DNA of 64,000 nt from Micromonospora costi (GCF_003626655.1 NZ_RBAN01000001.1:1798001-1862000); one strand, 5' to 3'; positions 47,530 to 56,186 are shown, counted from the first letter of the stretch. The notes: generated by a model not told the origin, from the letters alone. Made by a program: numbers and translations.

Positions 47530-47697
47530 TCAGCCGGCGGCCGCCTTCAGCGCGTCACCGAGCGCGTTGGCCTCGTCCGGAGTCATCTCGACGACGAGCC
47601 GGCCACCGCCCTCCAGCGGGACCCGCATGACGATGCCCCGGCCCTCCTTGGTGACTTCCAGCGGACCGTCGCCCGTCCGCGGCTTCATCGCCGCCAT
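47530..47697 (-). CDS. DUF3117 small protein
   Basis: A 55-aa protein (MAAMKPRTGDGPLEVTKEGR; then VEMTPDEANALGDALKAAAG), the actinobacterial DUF3117 family (Rv1211 in M. tuberculosis). It predicts a small beta-strand plus helix fold; function unknown. GGGGAG precedes the ATG at 47697. The gene is divergent from paaX. Its place between Tag/FolP2 and the O-methyltransferase matches the mycobacterial order. The longer frame to 48120 runs into the PaaX gene on the other strand. Confidence 0.88.
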   Translation of the reverse strand: MAAMKPRTGDGPLEVTKEGRGIVMRVPLEGGGRLVVEMTPDEANALGDALKAAAG

Positions 47698-47887
47698 GTT
47701 GTCTCCCCTCAGACCTACACCAGGGTCGGTGGGTTGCCCCACAGCCACTTCGTCACGACCACCCGCAACCGTCGCGGGGGCGTCGACCAACGATTTTCCC
47801 TGATGAACACCGCCGGACCCAAACCGAAGCAGCATTGATGTAACAGCATCTAGCTTATCTTGAGAAGGCCTGTCACAATGTGCGGTC

Positions 47888-48706
47888 ATGCAGGCACGGT
47901 CGGCACTCTTCGACCTGTACGGCGACCACCTCCGGTCCAGGGGTGGCCGAGCGCCGGTGGCCGCCCTGGTCAAGCTCCTGGCACCGCTCGGCATCGCCCC
48001 ACCGGCCGTGCGCACGGCGGTCTCCCGCATGGTCCGCCAGGGCTGGCTGGACCCCCTCAGACTGGCCTCCGGCCCCGGATATTCGATCACGCCGAAAGCC
48101 GCCCGGCGGCTGGACGACACGGCCGCCCGGATCTACCGGACCGGCCGGGTCAGCTGGGACGGCCGGTTCGACCTGCTGGTGCTGGAGGCGCCGGCCTCCC
48201 GCCGGGAACGGCAGCGGCTGGCCGCCAATCTGACGTTCCTCGGCTACGGCACGCTGGACGAGTGCACCTGGGTGGCGACCCGGCCCGGCGAGGACGTGGA
48301 CGTCCTGCTCAGCGAGGCGGGGGTGCGCTACGAACGCTTCACCGCGGCGCACGCGGCCGGGACCCCCGGCGCGATGGGCGTGGTGCGCCGTGCCTGGGAC
48401 CTGGGCGAGATCGGGCGGGCGTACGAGCGGTTCGTCGCGGAGCAGCGGCCGCTGCTGAGCAAGGTGACTGTGCGCAGCGGGGACGAGGAGGCGTACGCCG
48501 CCCGGTTCCGGCTCGTGCACGCGTGGCGTACCTTCCTCTTCCGGGACCCGCAGCTGCCCCCCGCCCTGCTCCCCGAGCGCTGGCCCGGCACCGCCGCGGC
48601 CAGCTTCTTCGACCGGCACGCGGCGCGGCTGCGGCCGGCCGCCGACCGGTACGTCGAGCAGTGCCTCGACGCCGGCAACCGCCTCGCCAGACAGAAGGGT
48701 CGTTAG
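47888..48706 (+). CDS. PaaX family transcriptional regulator
   Basis: A 272-aa PaaX-like repressor: winged helix at residues 1-65 (SALFDLYGDHLRSRGG; PAVRTAVSRMVRQGWLDPLR), a central ferredoxin-like domain (GRFDLLVLEAPASRRERQRL) and the C-terminal PaaX_C domain. PaaX represses phenylacetate degradation and responds to phenylacetyl-CoA. It is 4 bp upstream of an enoyl-CoA hydratase gene, the only paa-like gene in the window. The promoter region before it (47835-47880) is AT-richer than the surroundings. Confidence 0.88.
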   Translation: MQARSALFDLYGDHLRSRGGRAPVAALVKLLAPLGIAPPAVRTAVSRMVRQGWLDPLRLASGPGYSITPKAARRLDDTAARIYRTGRVSWDGRFDLLVLEAPASRRERQRLAANLTFLGYGTLDECTWVATRPGEDVDVLLSEAGVRYERFTAAHAAGTPGAMGVVRRAWDLGEIGRAYERFVAEQRPLLSKVTVRSGDEEAYAARFRLVHAWRTFLFRDPQLPPALLPERWPGTAAASFFDRHAARLRPAADRYVEQCLDAGNRLARQKGR

Positions 48707-48710
48707 ACAC

Positions 48711-49502
48711 GTGATCGAGCCCCTGCTCGTCGACCGGACCGACGCCGTCGTCACGCTCACGCTGAACCGCCCGAAGGCGATGAACGCGCTCGACGTGGCG
48801 CTGAAGGAGGCGCTCCGGGACGTCCTGGCCGAGCTGGAGACCGACCGGACCTGCCGGGCCGTGGTGCTCGCCGGCGCGGGCGGGTCGTTCAGCGCGGGGC
48901 AGGACCTGCGCGAGCACGTGGCGACCCTGGAGTCCGGCGACGGCGATCCGCTGTCGACCGTCCGGGCCCACTACAACCCGATCGCCGCCCGGCTGGCGAA
49001 CCTGCCGAAGCCGGTGGTGGCCGCGGTGCGCGGGATGGCGGCCGGAGCGGGGGCGTCGCTGGCGTTCCTGGCCGACATCCGGATCGGCGGCCCGGGCACG
49101 AGCTTCCTCATGGCGTTCGCGAAGGTCGGCCTCGCCGCCGACACCGGCGCCTCGTGGACGCTGCCCCGGCTGGTCGGCCACGCCAAGGCGGTCGAGCTGC
49201 TGATGCTCGCCGAGCCGGTGCGGGCCGAGGAGGCGTGCCGGCTGGGGCTGCTGAACCGGTTGGTGGACGACGACGAGCAGGTGCTGCCGGCCGCGCAGGA
49301 GCTGGCCGCGCGCCTCGCCGCCGGGCCGACCGTCGCGTACGGCGCGATCAAGCGCCAGCTCTCCATCGCCGACGCCGGCACGCTCGCCGACGCCCTCGCG
49401 GCCGAGGCCCAGGCGCAGGCGATCTGCGGCGCCACCACCGACCACCGGGCGGCCACCATGGCCTTCGTGGCCAAGGAGCGGCCCACCTTCGAGGGCCATT
49501 GA
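48711..49502 (+). CDS. Enoyl-CoA hydratase/isomerase (PaaG-like)
   Basis: A 263-aa crotonase: LTLNRPKAMNALDVALKE, AGAGGSFSAGQDLREH (oxyanion hole) and VRGMAAGAGASLAFLADIRI plus AFAKVGLAADTGASWTLPRL, where the Asp-Thr-Gly pattern is that of PaaG-type isomerases. Next to a PaaX-type regulator it fits phenylacetyl-CoA catabolism (2-(1,2-epoxy-1,2-dihydrophenyl)acetyl-CoA isomerase), though no paaABCDE is present. The GTG at 48711 lies 4 bp after the regulator's stop. Confidence 0.85.
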   Translation: MIEPLLVDRTDAVVTLTLNRPKAMNALDVALKEALRDVLAELETDRTCRAVVLAGAGGSFSAGQDLREHVATLESGDGDPLSTVRAHYNPIAARLANLPKPVVAAVRGMAAGAGASLAFLADIRIGGPGTSFLMAFAKVGLAADTGASWTLPRLVGHAKAVELLMLAEPVRAEEACRLGLLNRLVDDDEQVLPAAQELAARLAAGPTVAYGAIKRQLSIADAGTLADALAAEAQAQAICGATTDHRAATMAFVAKERPTFEGH

Positions 49503-49510
49503 GACACCCT

Positions 49511-49542
49511 CCGCACCGCCCGCGCGGACGCGGGCGGTGCGG
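49511..49542. terminator. Bidirectional terminator
   Basis: Perfect 14-bp arms CCGCACCGCCCGCG / CGCGGGCGGTGCGG with 4-nt loop CGGA, between the convergent enoyl-CoA hydratase and the next gene. Confidence 0.8.
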
Positions 49543-49548
49543 ACCGGC

Positions 49549-50169
49549 TCAGTCGTCCTCTTCCGGATCCTGGTTGGCCTCGGCGCCCAGCACGAACGCC
49601 TGCATGGCCAGCTCGTCGCCGGACGGCGAGACGAAGGCGGGCAGCTCGCGGGGGCCCAGCTCCTGCACGTACGCCCAGAAGAGCCGGACGGCCTCGGCCG
49701 GCGAGTCGGCCTCGATCGGCAGGTCGAGGCTGACCAGCCAGGTGCGCCGGGGCGGTGGTGGACCGAGCCGGTCGGCGAGCCCCCGGTAGACCGCCGGGTC
49801 GAGCGCGGTGACCGGCCCGTCGAGGGTGAGGTGGCCGGCCGGCAGCGGCTCGTCGAACGCCCGCCGGGTGTACGTCACCACCAGCGCCGCCTCCCGGTCG
49901 GACTGCGGGTCGTCCGGGTCCTCGGGCCGGGCGCCGGCCGGCGCGCTGACCCGGCCGAGCGCCACCAGCCGGACCGGCTCGTCGACGAGCACCGCCACCT
50001 CGTCACCGGGGCGGGGGCGAACGGTCTCGTCCAGGCCGGTCAGCTCGAGCGTGTCGTGGTGCACCAGCCGCTCGGCGTCGTAGCGGCCGGCGGGCAGCAG
50101 CACGGCCCAGGCGCCGGCGCCCGCCGCCCGGCTCGCACCGGCCGCTCTCTGCGCGGTGTCGGTCGTCAT
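49549..50169 (-). CDS. Hypothetical protein
   Basis: A 206-aa acidic soluble protein (MTTDTAQRAAGASRAAGAGA at the start, ANQDPEEDD at the end). Segments such as VLLPAGRYDAERLVHH and DLPIEADSPAEAVRLFWAYV predict an alpha/beta fold. I do not recognise a family. GGGGGG precedes the ATG at 50169, which is preferred to 50178. It ends 7 bp after a terminator hairpin and starts 14 bp from the tag stop, so the two may be one operon. Confidence 0.7.
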   Translation of the reverse strand: MTTDTAQRAAGASRAAGAGAWAVLLPAGRYDAERLVHHDTLELTGLDETVRPRPGDEVAVLVDEPVRLVALGRVSAPAGARPEDPDDPQSDREAALVVTYTRRAFDEPLPAGHLTLDGPVTALDPAVYRGLADRLGPPPPRRTWLVSLDLPIEADSPAEAVRLFWAYVQELGPRELPAFVSPSGDELAMQAFVLGAEANQDPEEDD

Positions 50170-50182
50170 GCCCCCCATCCCA

Positions 50183-50764
50183 TCACGCCGTCCCGGTCGG
50201 CCTCACGTGACAGCCGGCCAGGTGGTCGTCGACCATGCCCGTGGCCTGCATGAGCGCGTACGACGTGGTGGGCCCCACGAACCGGAAGCCGCGCTTCTTG
50301 AGCGCCTTGGCCATCGCCGTCGACTCGGGGGTGATGGCCGGCACCTCGGCGAACGAGGCCGGGCGGCTCGGTCGCCGGGACGGGGCGAACGACCACAGCA
50401 GCGCGGACAGGCCCTCGGGCAGCTCGGCGGCGGCCCGGGCGTTCGCGATCGCCGCCTCGATCTTGGCCCGGTTGCGGACGATGCCCGCGTCGGCCAGCAG
50501 CCGCGTCACGTCGGCCTCGCCGTAGGCGGCCACGGCGGGGATCCGGAACTCGTCGAACGCGAGCCGGAAGGCCGGGCGCTTGCGCAGGATGGTCAACCAG
50601 GACAGCCCGGACTGGAACGCCTCCAGCGTCATCCGTTCGTAGAGCACGTCGTCGCCGTGCAGCGGCTGGCCCCACTCGGTGTCGTGGTAGACGGCGTAGT
50701 CCGGGGTGCTGGCCCCCCATGCGCAGCGCGGCAGCCCGTCGGCGCCGATCACCAGGTCACTCAC
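50183..50764 (-). CDS. tag: DNA-3-methyladenine glycosylase I
   Basis: A 193-aa TagI: the zinc snap residues Cys14 and His27 (RCAWG...DYAVYHDTEWG; 13 apart as in E. coli) at the N-terminus and His/Cys (DDHLAGCHV) at the C-terminus; the catalytic region LTLEAFQSGLSWLTILRKR is intact. It removes 3-methyladenine from alkylated DNA. The GTG at 50764 is chosen; a start at 50800 would put 12 extra residues before the zinc Cys. Tag next to DUF3117 and DivIVA follows the Rv1209-Rv1211 order. Confidence 0.92.
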   Translation of the reverse strand: MSDLVIGADGLPRCAWGASTPDYAVYHDTEWGQPLHGDDVLYERMTLEAFQSGLSWLTILRKRPAFRLAFDEFRIPAVAAYGEADVTRLLADAGIVRNRAKIEAAIANARAAAELPEGLSALLWSFAPSRRPSRPASFAEVPAITPESTAMAKALKKRGFRFVGPTTSYALMQATGMVDDHLAGCHVRPTGTA

Positions 50765-50834
50765 GGCCCACACGGTAGGCGAAACCTCCGACACCCCCAT
50801 TGCCTCCCGGCCGGAGCCTGCCTATGGTGCAGGT

Positions 50835-50846
50835 TACCGACCGGTA
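50835..50846. promoter_or_regulatory. TetR-like dyad before the sterol desaturase-like gene
   Basis: TACCG (50835-50839) AC CGGTA (50842-50846), a perfect 5-bp dyad inside GTTACCGACCGGTAGG, 64 bp before the ATG. Candidate operator. Confidence 0.4.
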
Positions 50847-50909
50847 GGGGCGCGGCCTCCGAGGGCACGCGGAGGCCGCGCCGTGGGCACCGACCGCGGG
50901 AGGCGGGCC

Positions 50910-51818
50910 ATGAAGGAATTCCCGGACGTCATCGCCTGGTCGATCCCGGCCTTCGTACTGCTGGTGGTGCTGGAACGGATCTCCTACCTGCTGCACCGCG
51001 ACGACGACGAACTGGGCTACGCCGCCGCCGACACCGCCACGAGCCTGGCCATGGGTCTGGGCAGCGTCTTCACCGACCTGCTCTGGAAGGTGCCGATCGC
51101 CGCCGCGTACGCCCTGCTCTACGCGCTCACTCCGCTGCGGGTCGCCGAGGTCTGGTGGACCTGGCCGCTGATCCTGCTCGCGCAGGACCTCTGCTACTAC
51201 TGGTCGCACCGCGGCCACCACGTGATCCGGATCCTCTGGGCCGCCCACGTGGTGCACCACTCGTCGCAGCGGTTCAACCTCTCCACGGCACTGCGCCAAC
51301 CGTGGACCAGCGTGACCGGCTGGATCTTCTACATCCCCATGATCCTCCTGGGGGTGCACCCGGCGGTGGTCGCGTTCGCCGGCTCGGTCAACCTGCTCTA
51401 CCAGTTCTGGATCCACACCGAGCGGATCGACAAGCTGCCGCGCTGGTACGAGGCCGTGTTCAACACCCCGTCCCACCACCGGGTCCACCACGCCTCCCAG
51501 GGCGGCTACCTGGACCGCAACTTCGGCGGCATCCTCATCGTCTGGGACCGGTTGTTCGGCACGTTCGCCCCGGAGGGCGAGCGCTGCGTGTACGGCCTCA
51601 CCAAGAACATCGGCACATACAACCCGATCCGTGTCGCGTTCCACGAGTACGCCTCGATCGCCCGCGACCTGCGGGCCGCCGCCGGCTGGCGGCAGCGCGC
51701 CGGCCATCTGTTCCGCTCGCCCGGCTGGCAGCCGGCCCCGACCGGACCGCTTCCGGCCACCGCGGCGCCGCCGCTGCCCAGCGCGTCCACCGCCGCGCCA
51801 GGCGGGTCGGCCGGCTGA
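50910..51818 (+). CDS. Sterol desaturase / fatty acid hydroxylase superfamily protein
   Basis: A 302-aa membrane di-iron protein: four helices (VIAWSIPAFVLLVVLERIS; WWTWPLILLAQDLCYYW) with the His boxes HRGHH, HVVHH and HHRVHH. This is the FA-hydroxylase fold. Likely hydroxylates or desaturates a lipid at the membrane; substrate unknown. ATG at 50910 with GGGAGG upstream. The last 30 codons are Pro/Ala-rich and the gene end including its stop codon is duplicated as a 21-bp repeat. Confidence 0.85.
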   Translation: MKEFPDVIAWSIPAFVLLVVLERISYLLHRDDDELGYAAADTATSLAMGLGSVFTDLLWKVPIAAAYALLYALTPLRVAEVWWTWPLILLAQDLCYYWSHRGHHVIRILWAAHVVHHSSQRFNLSTALRQPWTSVTGWIFYIPMILLGVHPAVVAFAGSVNLLYQFWIHTERIDKLPRWYEAVFNTPSHHRVHHASQGGYLDRNFGGILIVWDRLFGTFAPEGERCVYGLTKNIGTYNPIRVAFHEYASIARDLRAAAGWRQRAGHLFRSPGWQPAPTGPLPATAAPPLPSASTAAPGGSAG

Positions 51819-51840
51819 CGCGGCGGGTCGGCCGGCTGAC
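51801..51840. repeat. 21-bp duplication spanning the stop codon
   Basis: GGCGGGTCGGCCGGCTGAC occurs at 51801-51819 and again at 51822-51840, separated by GC; each contains TGA, so the stop codon of the upstream gene is repeated. Confidence 0.85.
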
Positions 51841-51842
51841 GG

Positions 51843-52334
51843 TCAGGGCAGGCGGCCCTGCTCGACCAGGCGGCCGAACCGGCGCAGCGCCTGGGTCAGC
51901 CCGACCTTCGGGCCGGGCCAGAGCAGCGGCCAGGCGACCCGGCCGGCCGTGCCGCCGGGCAGGTGGAACCACTCGTGCCAGACAACCTGCGTCCGGTCCC
52001 GTGCCAGCGGCGTGCAGCGCAGGACCCCCGGCCCGCGCAGCAGCCGGCCGCAGTGCACCACACCGATCTCGTACGGCTCGTCGACCCGGACCACGCGCAT
52101 CTCGTCGCGGAGTTCGGCCGGGCCGAGGGCCGTCACGGCCTCCACGAGGCTGCCCTCGCGCCCGTCGCCCTCGACCACGCGCACGCGGGTGAACGGGATC
52201 CAGTCCGACTGGCGTTCCCACGCCAGCAGCGCCGCGAAGACCCGCTCCGCCGGGGCGTCGACGATCACCGCGGCGGTGACCTCGGCGGCACCCGGTTGGG
52301 CCTCCCCGGGCAGGTCCTCCTCGCCCTCCGTCAC
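51843..52334 (-). CDS. SRPBCC family protein
   Basis: A 163-aa START/SRPBCC protein: VTAAVIVDAPAERVFAALLA (strand-helix start), WIPFTRVRVVEGDGREG and VVWHEWFHLPGG. These hold a lipid or aromatic ligand, or act as a polyketide-cyclase-like chaperone; no specific role is evident. Its start overlaps the stop of the DivIVA-like gene by 4 bp, so the two form an operon. Confidence 0.82.
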   Translation of the reverse strand: MTEGEEDLPGEAQPGAAEVTAAVIVDAPAERVFAALLAWERQSDWIPFTRVRVVEGDGREGSLVEAVTALGPAELRDEMRVVRVDEPYEIGVVHCGRLLRGPGVLRCTPLARDRTQVVWHEWFHLPGGTAGRVAWPLLWPGPKVGLTQALRRFGRLVEQGRLP

Positions 52335-52900
52335 ACCGACTCCGAGCGCACCACCGTGCCCGGCTCGTCCGAGTCGTCCGCCGCCAGGCCGCCGCCCGGC
52401 GCGGCGCCGTCCGCGTCGGCTGGCGACGAGGTGGCCTCGGGCAGGGCCTCCATGGTGGCGGCGCTGTCGTCACCGTCGTCCGGCGCGGCCTCGGTGGCCA
52501 GGGCACCGGGCACGGCCACGACGCCCGCCGGCGGCGCCATGCCGGCGGCCTGCTCGCGCGCCCGCCGCAGGGCGTCCGCGTCCGTCGTACGTCCCTCGCG
52601 CAACGCGGCGACCTCCGCTTCCAGCACGCCGATCAGCTCGGACTTGTACCCGATGTCGTAGGCGGCGCGACGCATCGCCTGGTCCACCTGGCCCATCCGG
52701 TACCCACGCAGGGCGGTGTCGAACCGGACGTCCGCCACGTCCGACTCGTGCAGCGGGCGGTTGCCCGGCAGCGGTACGGCCCGCCCGTCGGGCTCGGTCG
52801 GCACGAGCCCCGGATCCCGGCCGGTGACCAGCACCGTCACCCCGAACACCACCGCCGCGACGGTCAACGCCACGACCAGCATGAGCAGAAGCTGACCCAT
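52331..52900 (-). CDS. DivIVA domain protein
   Basis: A 189-aa membrane-anchored protein: N-terminal helix (LLLMLVVALTVAAVVFGVTV), then a DivIVA-type motif (VRFDTALRGYRMGQVDQAMR) followed by a short coiled-coil-like part and an acidic Ala/Pro-rich tail. DivIVA domains recruit proteins to poles or curved membrane. The gene corresponds in position to Rv1209, next to folP2 and tag. 4-bp overlap with the SRPBCC gene downstream. Confidence 0.82.
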   Translation of the reverse strand: MGQLLLMLVVALTVAAVVFGVTVLVTGRDPGLVPTEPDGRAVPLPGNRPLHESDVADVRFDTALRGYRMGQVDQAMRRAAYDIGYKSELIGVLEAEVAALREGRTTDADALRRAREQAAGMAPPAGVVAVPGALATEAAPDDGDDSAATMEALPEATSSPADADGAAPGGGLAADDSDEPGTVVRSESV

Positions 52901-53052
52901 GCACAGATCGTGGCATGCCGGCCCGGCCGGAGCGACCCCGCCACCGAGGCCGGCCCGGCGGACCGCACGGAGGCCCCGCCGGCCGACCGGTTAGCGTCGG
53001 GACCGGCCCGCGGCGCGGTACGGCGGCGGGAGGACACGGAAGGGAGGCGGCC

Positions 53053-53922
53053 ATGGCCGGGGAGCTTCGGCTCGGTGGGCGCACGTTCGCCCCCGGCGAG
53101 CTGGTGGTGATGGCGATCGTCAACCGCACGCCGGACTCGTTCTTCGACCGGGGCGCCACCTTCGCGGCCGACAGCGCCCTGCGGGCCGTCGAGCGGGCGG
53201 TGGACGAGGGCGCCGGAATCATCGACATCGGCGGCGTGAAGGCCGGCCCGGGCGCCGACGTGGACGCCGCCGAGGAGATCCGGCGCACGGTCGACACGAT
53301 CGCCGCCGTCCGGGCCGCGTTTCCCGACGTCGTCATCTCGATCGACACCTGGCGGGCCGAGGTCGCCGTGGAGGCCGTGGCCGCCGGCGCCGACCTGCTC
53401 AACGACACCTGGTCCGGGGCGGACCCCGCGCTGGCCCGGGTCGCGGCGGAGACCGGGGCGGGGCTGGTCTGCTCGCACGCCGGCGGTCTGGCCCCGCGTA
53501 CCCGCCCGCACCGCGCCGCCTTCGACGACGTGGTGGCCGACGTGGTCGCCACGGTCACCGGGCTCGCCGAGCGTGCCGTGGCGCTGGGCGTACGCCCCGA
53601 CGGGATCCTCATCGACCCGGCCCACGACTTCGGCAAGAACACCCGCCACTCGCTGGAGATCACCCGTCGGCTGGACGAGCTGACCGCCACCGGCTGGCCG
53701 CTGCTGGTCGCGCTCTCGAACAAGGATTTCGTGGGTGAGTCGCTGGACCTGCCGGTGACCGAACGGCTGGAGGGCACGCTCGCGGCGACCGCGGTCTCCG
53801 CCTGGTTGGGCGCCCGGGTGTTCCGCGCCCACCAGGTGCGTCCCACCCGTCGCGTGCTGGACATGGTGGCGACGATCCGGGGCGACCGCCCGCCCGCGGC
53901 CACCCGCCGCGGTCTGGCCTGA
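53053..53922 (+). CDS. Dihydropteroate synthase-like protein (FolP2-type)
   Basis: A 289-aa DHPS fold: MAIVNRTPDSFFDRG in place of the pterin loop, IDIGGVKAGPG, ISIDTWRAEVA, LLNDTWSGADPAL and ILIDPAHDFGKNTRHSLEI. The active synthase motif is altered (e.g. GGVKAGPG for GGESTRPG), as in M. tuberculosis FolP2 (Rv1207), which lacks sulfonamide-sensitive DHPS activity. GGGAGG precedes the ATG at 53053. Divergent from the DivIVA-like gene. Confidence 0.88.
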   Translation: MAGELRLGGRTFAPGELVVMAIVNRTPDSFFDRGATFAADSALRAVERAVDEGAGIIDIGGVKAGPGADVDAAEEIRRTVDTIAAVRAAFPDVVISIDTWRAEVAVEAVAAGADLLNDTWSGADPALARVAAETGAGLVCSHAGGLAPRTRPHRAAFDDVVADVVATVTGLAERAVALGVRPDGILIDPAHDFGKNTRHSLEITRRLDELTATGWPLLVALSNKDFVGESLDLPVTERLEGTLAATAVSAWLGARVFRAHQVRPTRRVLDMVATIRGDRPPAATRRGLA

Positions 53923-53944
53923 TCCACGCCCGGGCGTAGGCGTC

Positions 53945-53962
53945 CCGCCCCCTCGGGGGCGG
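53945..53962. terminator. Short bidirectional hairpin
   Basis: CCGCCCCC / GGGGGCGG, 8-bp arms with 2-nt loop, between convergent folP2-like and nuoA. Confidence 0.55.
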
Positions 53963-53963
53963 T

Positions 53964-54341
53964 TCAGGTCCAGCGCAGGATGTTGCGGCGCCAGGCGTAG
54001 AGGATGCCCAGCGCCAGCACGGCCACGAAGATCGCCATCTCGACGACCGTGACCAGCCCGAACCCGGGGCGGTCGAAGACCACGGCCCACGGGAAGAGGA
54101 ACACCGCCTCGACCGCGAACAGCACGTAGAGATACGCGTAGACGTAGTAGCGGATCTGCATCTGGGCCCAGTCGCCGCCGACCGGGTCGAGCCCGCACTC
54201 GTAGCTCGTCCGTTTGCCGGGCGGATCAGCCGGACGGCTTGGACGTAACACCCGATTGGCCGAGAACGCCACACCGAAGAAGAGGACGCTGACGAGCAGC
54301 AGCAGCCCGAGCGTCGCGTACGAGCCCAGGTATCCGGTCAC
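53964..54341 (-). CDS. nuoA: NADH-quinone oxidoreductase subunit A (orphan)
   Basis: A 125-aa NuoA with three helices (YATLGLLLLVSVLFFGVAF; YAYLYVLFAVEAVFLFPW; VEMAIFVAVLALGILYAW) and the conserved YECG (Cys-Gly) plus the loop PVGGDWAQMQIRYY. It is a membrane subunit of respiratory complex I. No other nuo gene is in the window, so this is either an extra copy or part of a dispersed second set. The GTG at 54341 gives the normal length; longer in-frame starts add a Pro-rich leader. Confidence 0.9.
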   Translation of the reverse strand: MTGYLGSYATLGLLLLVSVLFFGVAFSANRVLRPSRPADPPGKRTSYECGLDPVGGDWAQMQIRYYVYAYLYVLFAVEAVFLFPWAVVFDRPGFGLVTVVEMAIFVAVLALGILYAWRRNILRWT

Positions 54342-54472
54342 GGTCGGCAGCCTACCGTCCGGCGCCCGGGGACGTACCGAACACGTTACGGATTCGTTTC
54401 CGCCCGGGACTAGTGCCGCACGGCAAGCATTAACGACCATGAGGGACCCCACCCCTCACCACCGGAGGACGC

Positions 54473-55933
54473 ATGGCCAGCGTGGACGTACCGCCCGAGC
54501 GGGCACGACGGCGCCCCGTGCCCGCGCTCGGGGTGGCGCTCGCGCTGGGCGTGCTCGTCGCGCTCGCCGGGCCCGGCTGGGCCACGGCCGCCGGCCCGGA
54601 GGCCAGCCCGGCCGCCGTGGTCACCGAGCCCGGCACCGATCCCGGCGGGGAAACCCCCACCGCCGAGCCGACCGGGCCGTCCCCGGACCCCACCACCCCG
54701 CCGCCGACCATCGATCCGCCCGAGGAGACCACTCCTCCGCCGCCGACGACCACGCCCCCGCCGCCGGCCACCACCGCGCCCGAGACGCCGCCTCCCACCA
54801 CCACCGTGCCCACCCCCGCCACGAGCCGGTCCACCCGGCCGTGGACACCACCGCCGCCGCGGCCCCCGGCGTCGAGCGCCGCACCGGCGCCGACGCCGCT
54901 CGGCGTCCGGATCACCACGGGCGACGTCCGGCTGGGCCCCGGCTACTGGAACGCGGCCAGCACCGTCACCACCCTGCGGGTCACCGTCACGAACACCGGC
55001 CGCACGACCGAACGGATCCGCCTGTCGTACAGGCTCCCCGCCGGCCTCACCGACGCCGGCACGGCCGGCTGCGCGGCCAGCGGCGACCGCGCGTACCGCT
55101 GCGGCGAGTGGACGGCCGACGCGGGCGACCGGTTCAGCACCCTCGTCCGCGTCCGGGTCGCCGGCAGCGCCTGGCAGCGGATGCCGCTGAGCGGTTCGGT
55201 CACGGTCACCGCGAGCGCCCCCGGGGTGAGCGGGACGGCGCGCGACAACGAGGGCTTCGCGGTGCTCTTCCCGCCCGGCCCGCCGGTGCCCGGCATCACG
55301 CTCCAGGCCGACGAGGTCGCCTTCGACATCAGCGGAGGCGCGAGCGACCTCGCCGTACGGCTCGCCAACACCGGCACGGTCGACGCCGCCGGCCGGATCG
55401 ACGTCGTCCTTCCCGCCGGGGTCTCCGTGCCGGTCCCGCCCGCCGGCTGCGCCACGGTCGACCCCGGCCGGACCCGCTGCGACCTCGGCACCGTCGCGGC
55501 CGGTCGCCGCGCCGACCTGCGCCTGCCCGTCGAGGCGACCCCGGAGGCACAGCGGGACGCCCCACTGGCCGGCGCCGTGGTCGGCCGGCTCGATCCGCGT
55601 AACGGGCGGACCCGGCAGGTGCAGATGAGCTTCCGGATCACCGCTGCGGCGGCGCTGGCCACCCCGGTGGCCGCAGGTCCCCTGCCGACCGGCTCGCAGG
55701 GCGTGCTGGCCGCCGACGACGTCCTGCCGGACCCGGCCGACGGCGGCTCGGGGCGGCGTACCGTGATGATCCTCATCGCCGCCTCGGCCCTGCTGGTCGT
55801 GCTGGCCCTCGGGCTGGCGACCACGTCGCTGCGGCGTCGGCTCACCGAGCCGCTGGCCGAGCCGTCGGCGGCACCGGGAGGTGACCTCCGGGTCGGCCGG
55901 GCAGACGCCGGGCCGGACATCGGCCGACGGTGA
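54473..55933 (+). CDS. Pro/Thr-rich secreted or wall protein with C-terminal anchor
   Basis: A 486-aa protein: basic start plus hydrophobic segment (VPALGVALALGVLVALAGPGW, signal peptide), a long Pro/Thr-rich stalk (residues 45-140, PPPTTT-type repeats), two or more beta-sandwich domains like DUF11 (residues 145-395, TTLRVTVTNTGRTTERIRLS; LAVRLANTGTVDAAGRIDVV) and a C-terminal helix (VMILIAASALLVVLALGLAT) followed by a basic tail. This is the layout of a surface protein held in the membrane. No sortase motif is seen. Function unknown; adhesion or wall contact is plausible. Confidence 0.78.
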   Translation: MASVDVPPERARRRPVPALGVALALGVLVALAGPGWATAAGPEASPAAVVTEPGTDPGGETPTAEPTGPSPDPTTPPPTIDPPEETTPPPPTTTPPPPATTAPETPPPTTTVPTPATSRSTRPWTPPPPRPPASSAAPAPTPLGVRITTGDVRLGPGYWNAASTVTTLRVTVTNTGRTTERIRLSYRLPAGLTDAGTAGCAASGDRAYRCGEWTADAGDRFSTLVRVRVAGSAWQRMPLSGSVTVTASAPGVSGTARDNEGFAVLFPPGPPVPGITLQADEVAFDISGGASDLAVRLANTGTVDAAGRIDVVLPAGVSVPVPPAGCATVDPGRTRCDLGTVAAGRRADLRLPVEATPEAQRDAPLAGAVVGRLDPRNGRTRQVQMSFRITAAAALATPVAAGPLPTGSQGVLAADDVLPDPADGGSGRRTVMILIAASALLVVLALGLATTSLRRRLTEPLAEPSAAPGGDLRVGRADAGPDIGRR

Positions 55934-55959
55934 TCTCGATTACGGCGGGCGACGCGAAA

Positions 55960-55974
55960 CACCACTAAGTGGTG
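55960..55974. promoter_or_regulatory. Dyad CACCAC-TAA-GTGGTG
   Basis: A 6-bp perfect inverted repeat with 3-nt spacer, 27 bp after the surface protein stop and about 210 bp before korA. Could be a terminator stem or an operator. Confidence 0.4.
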
Positions 55975-56186
55975 AATTTCACCCCCCGATTCGGTCCCAG
56001 TCGCCGAACCTCCGGGGAAGGTGACGGGTCGATCCGACGTAGGCTCTCAGGTGAGAAACCACATGCGGGCCGGGCCAGCCACGGCCGGCGCGGTGCAGCG
56101 GTGCGTCAGGGAGGTCACGTGGCCGGGCGAGGCGAGGTCACCCTGATGTCGGGCCGCCATCGCGCGCAGCGAAGCGAGGTGCAGGC

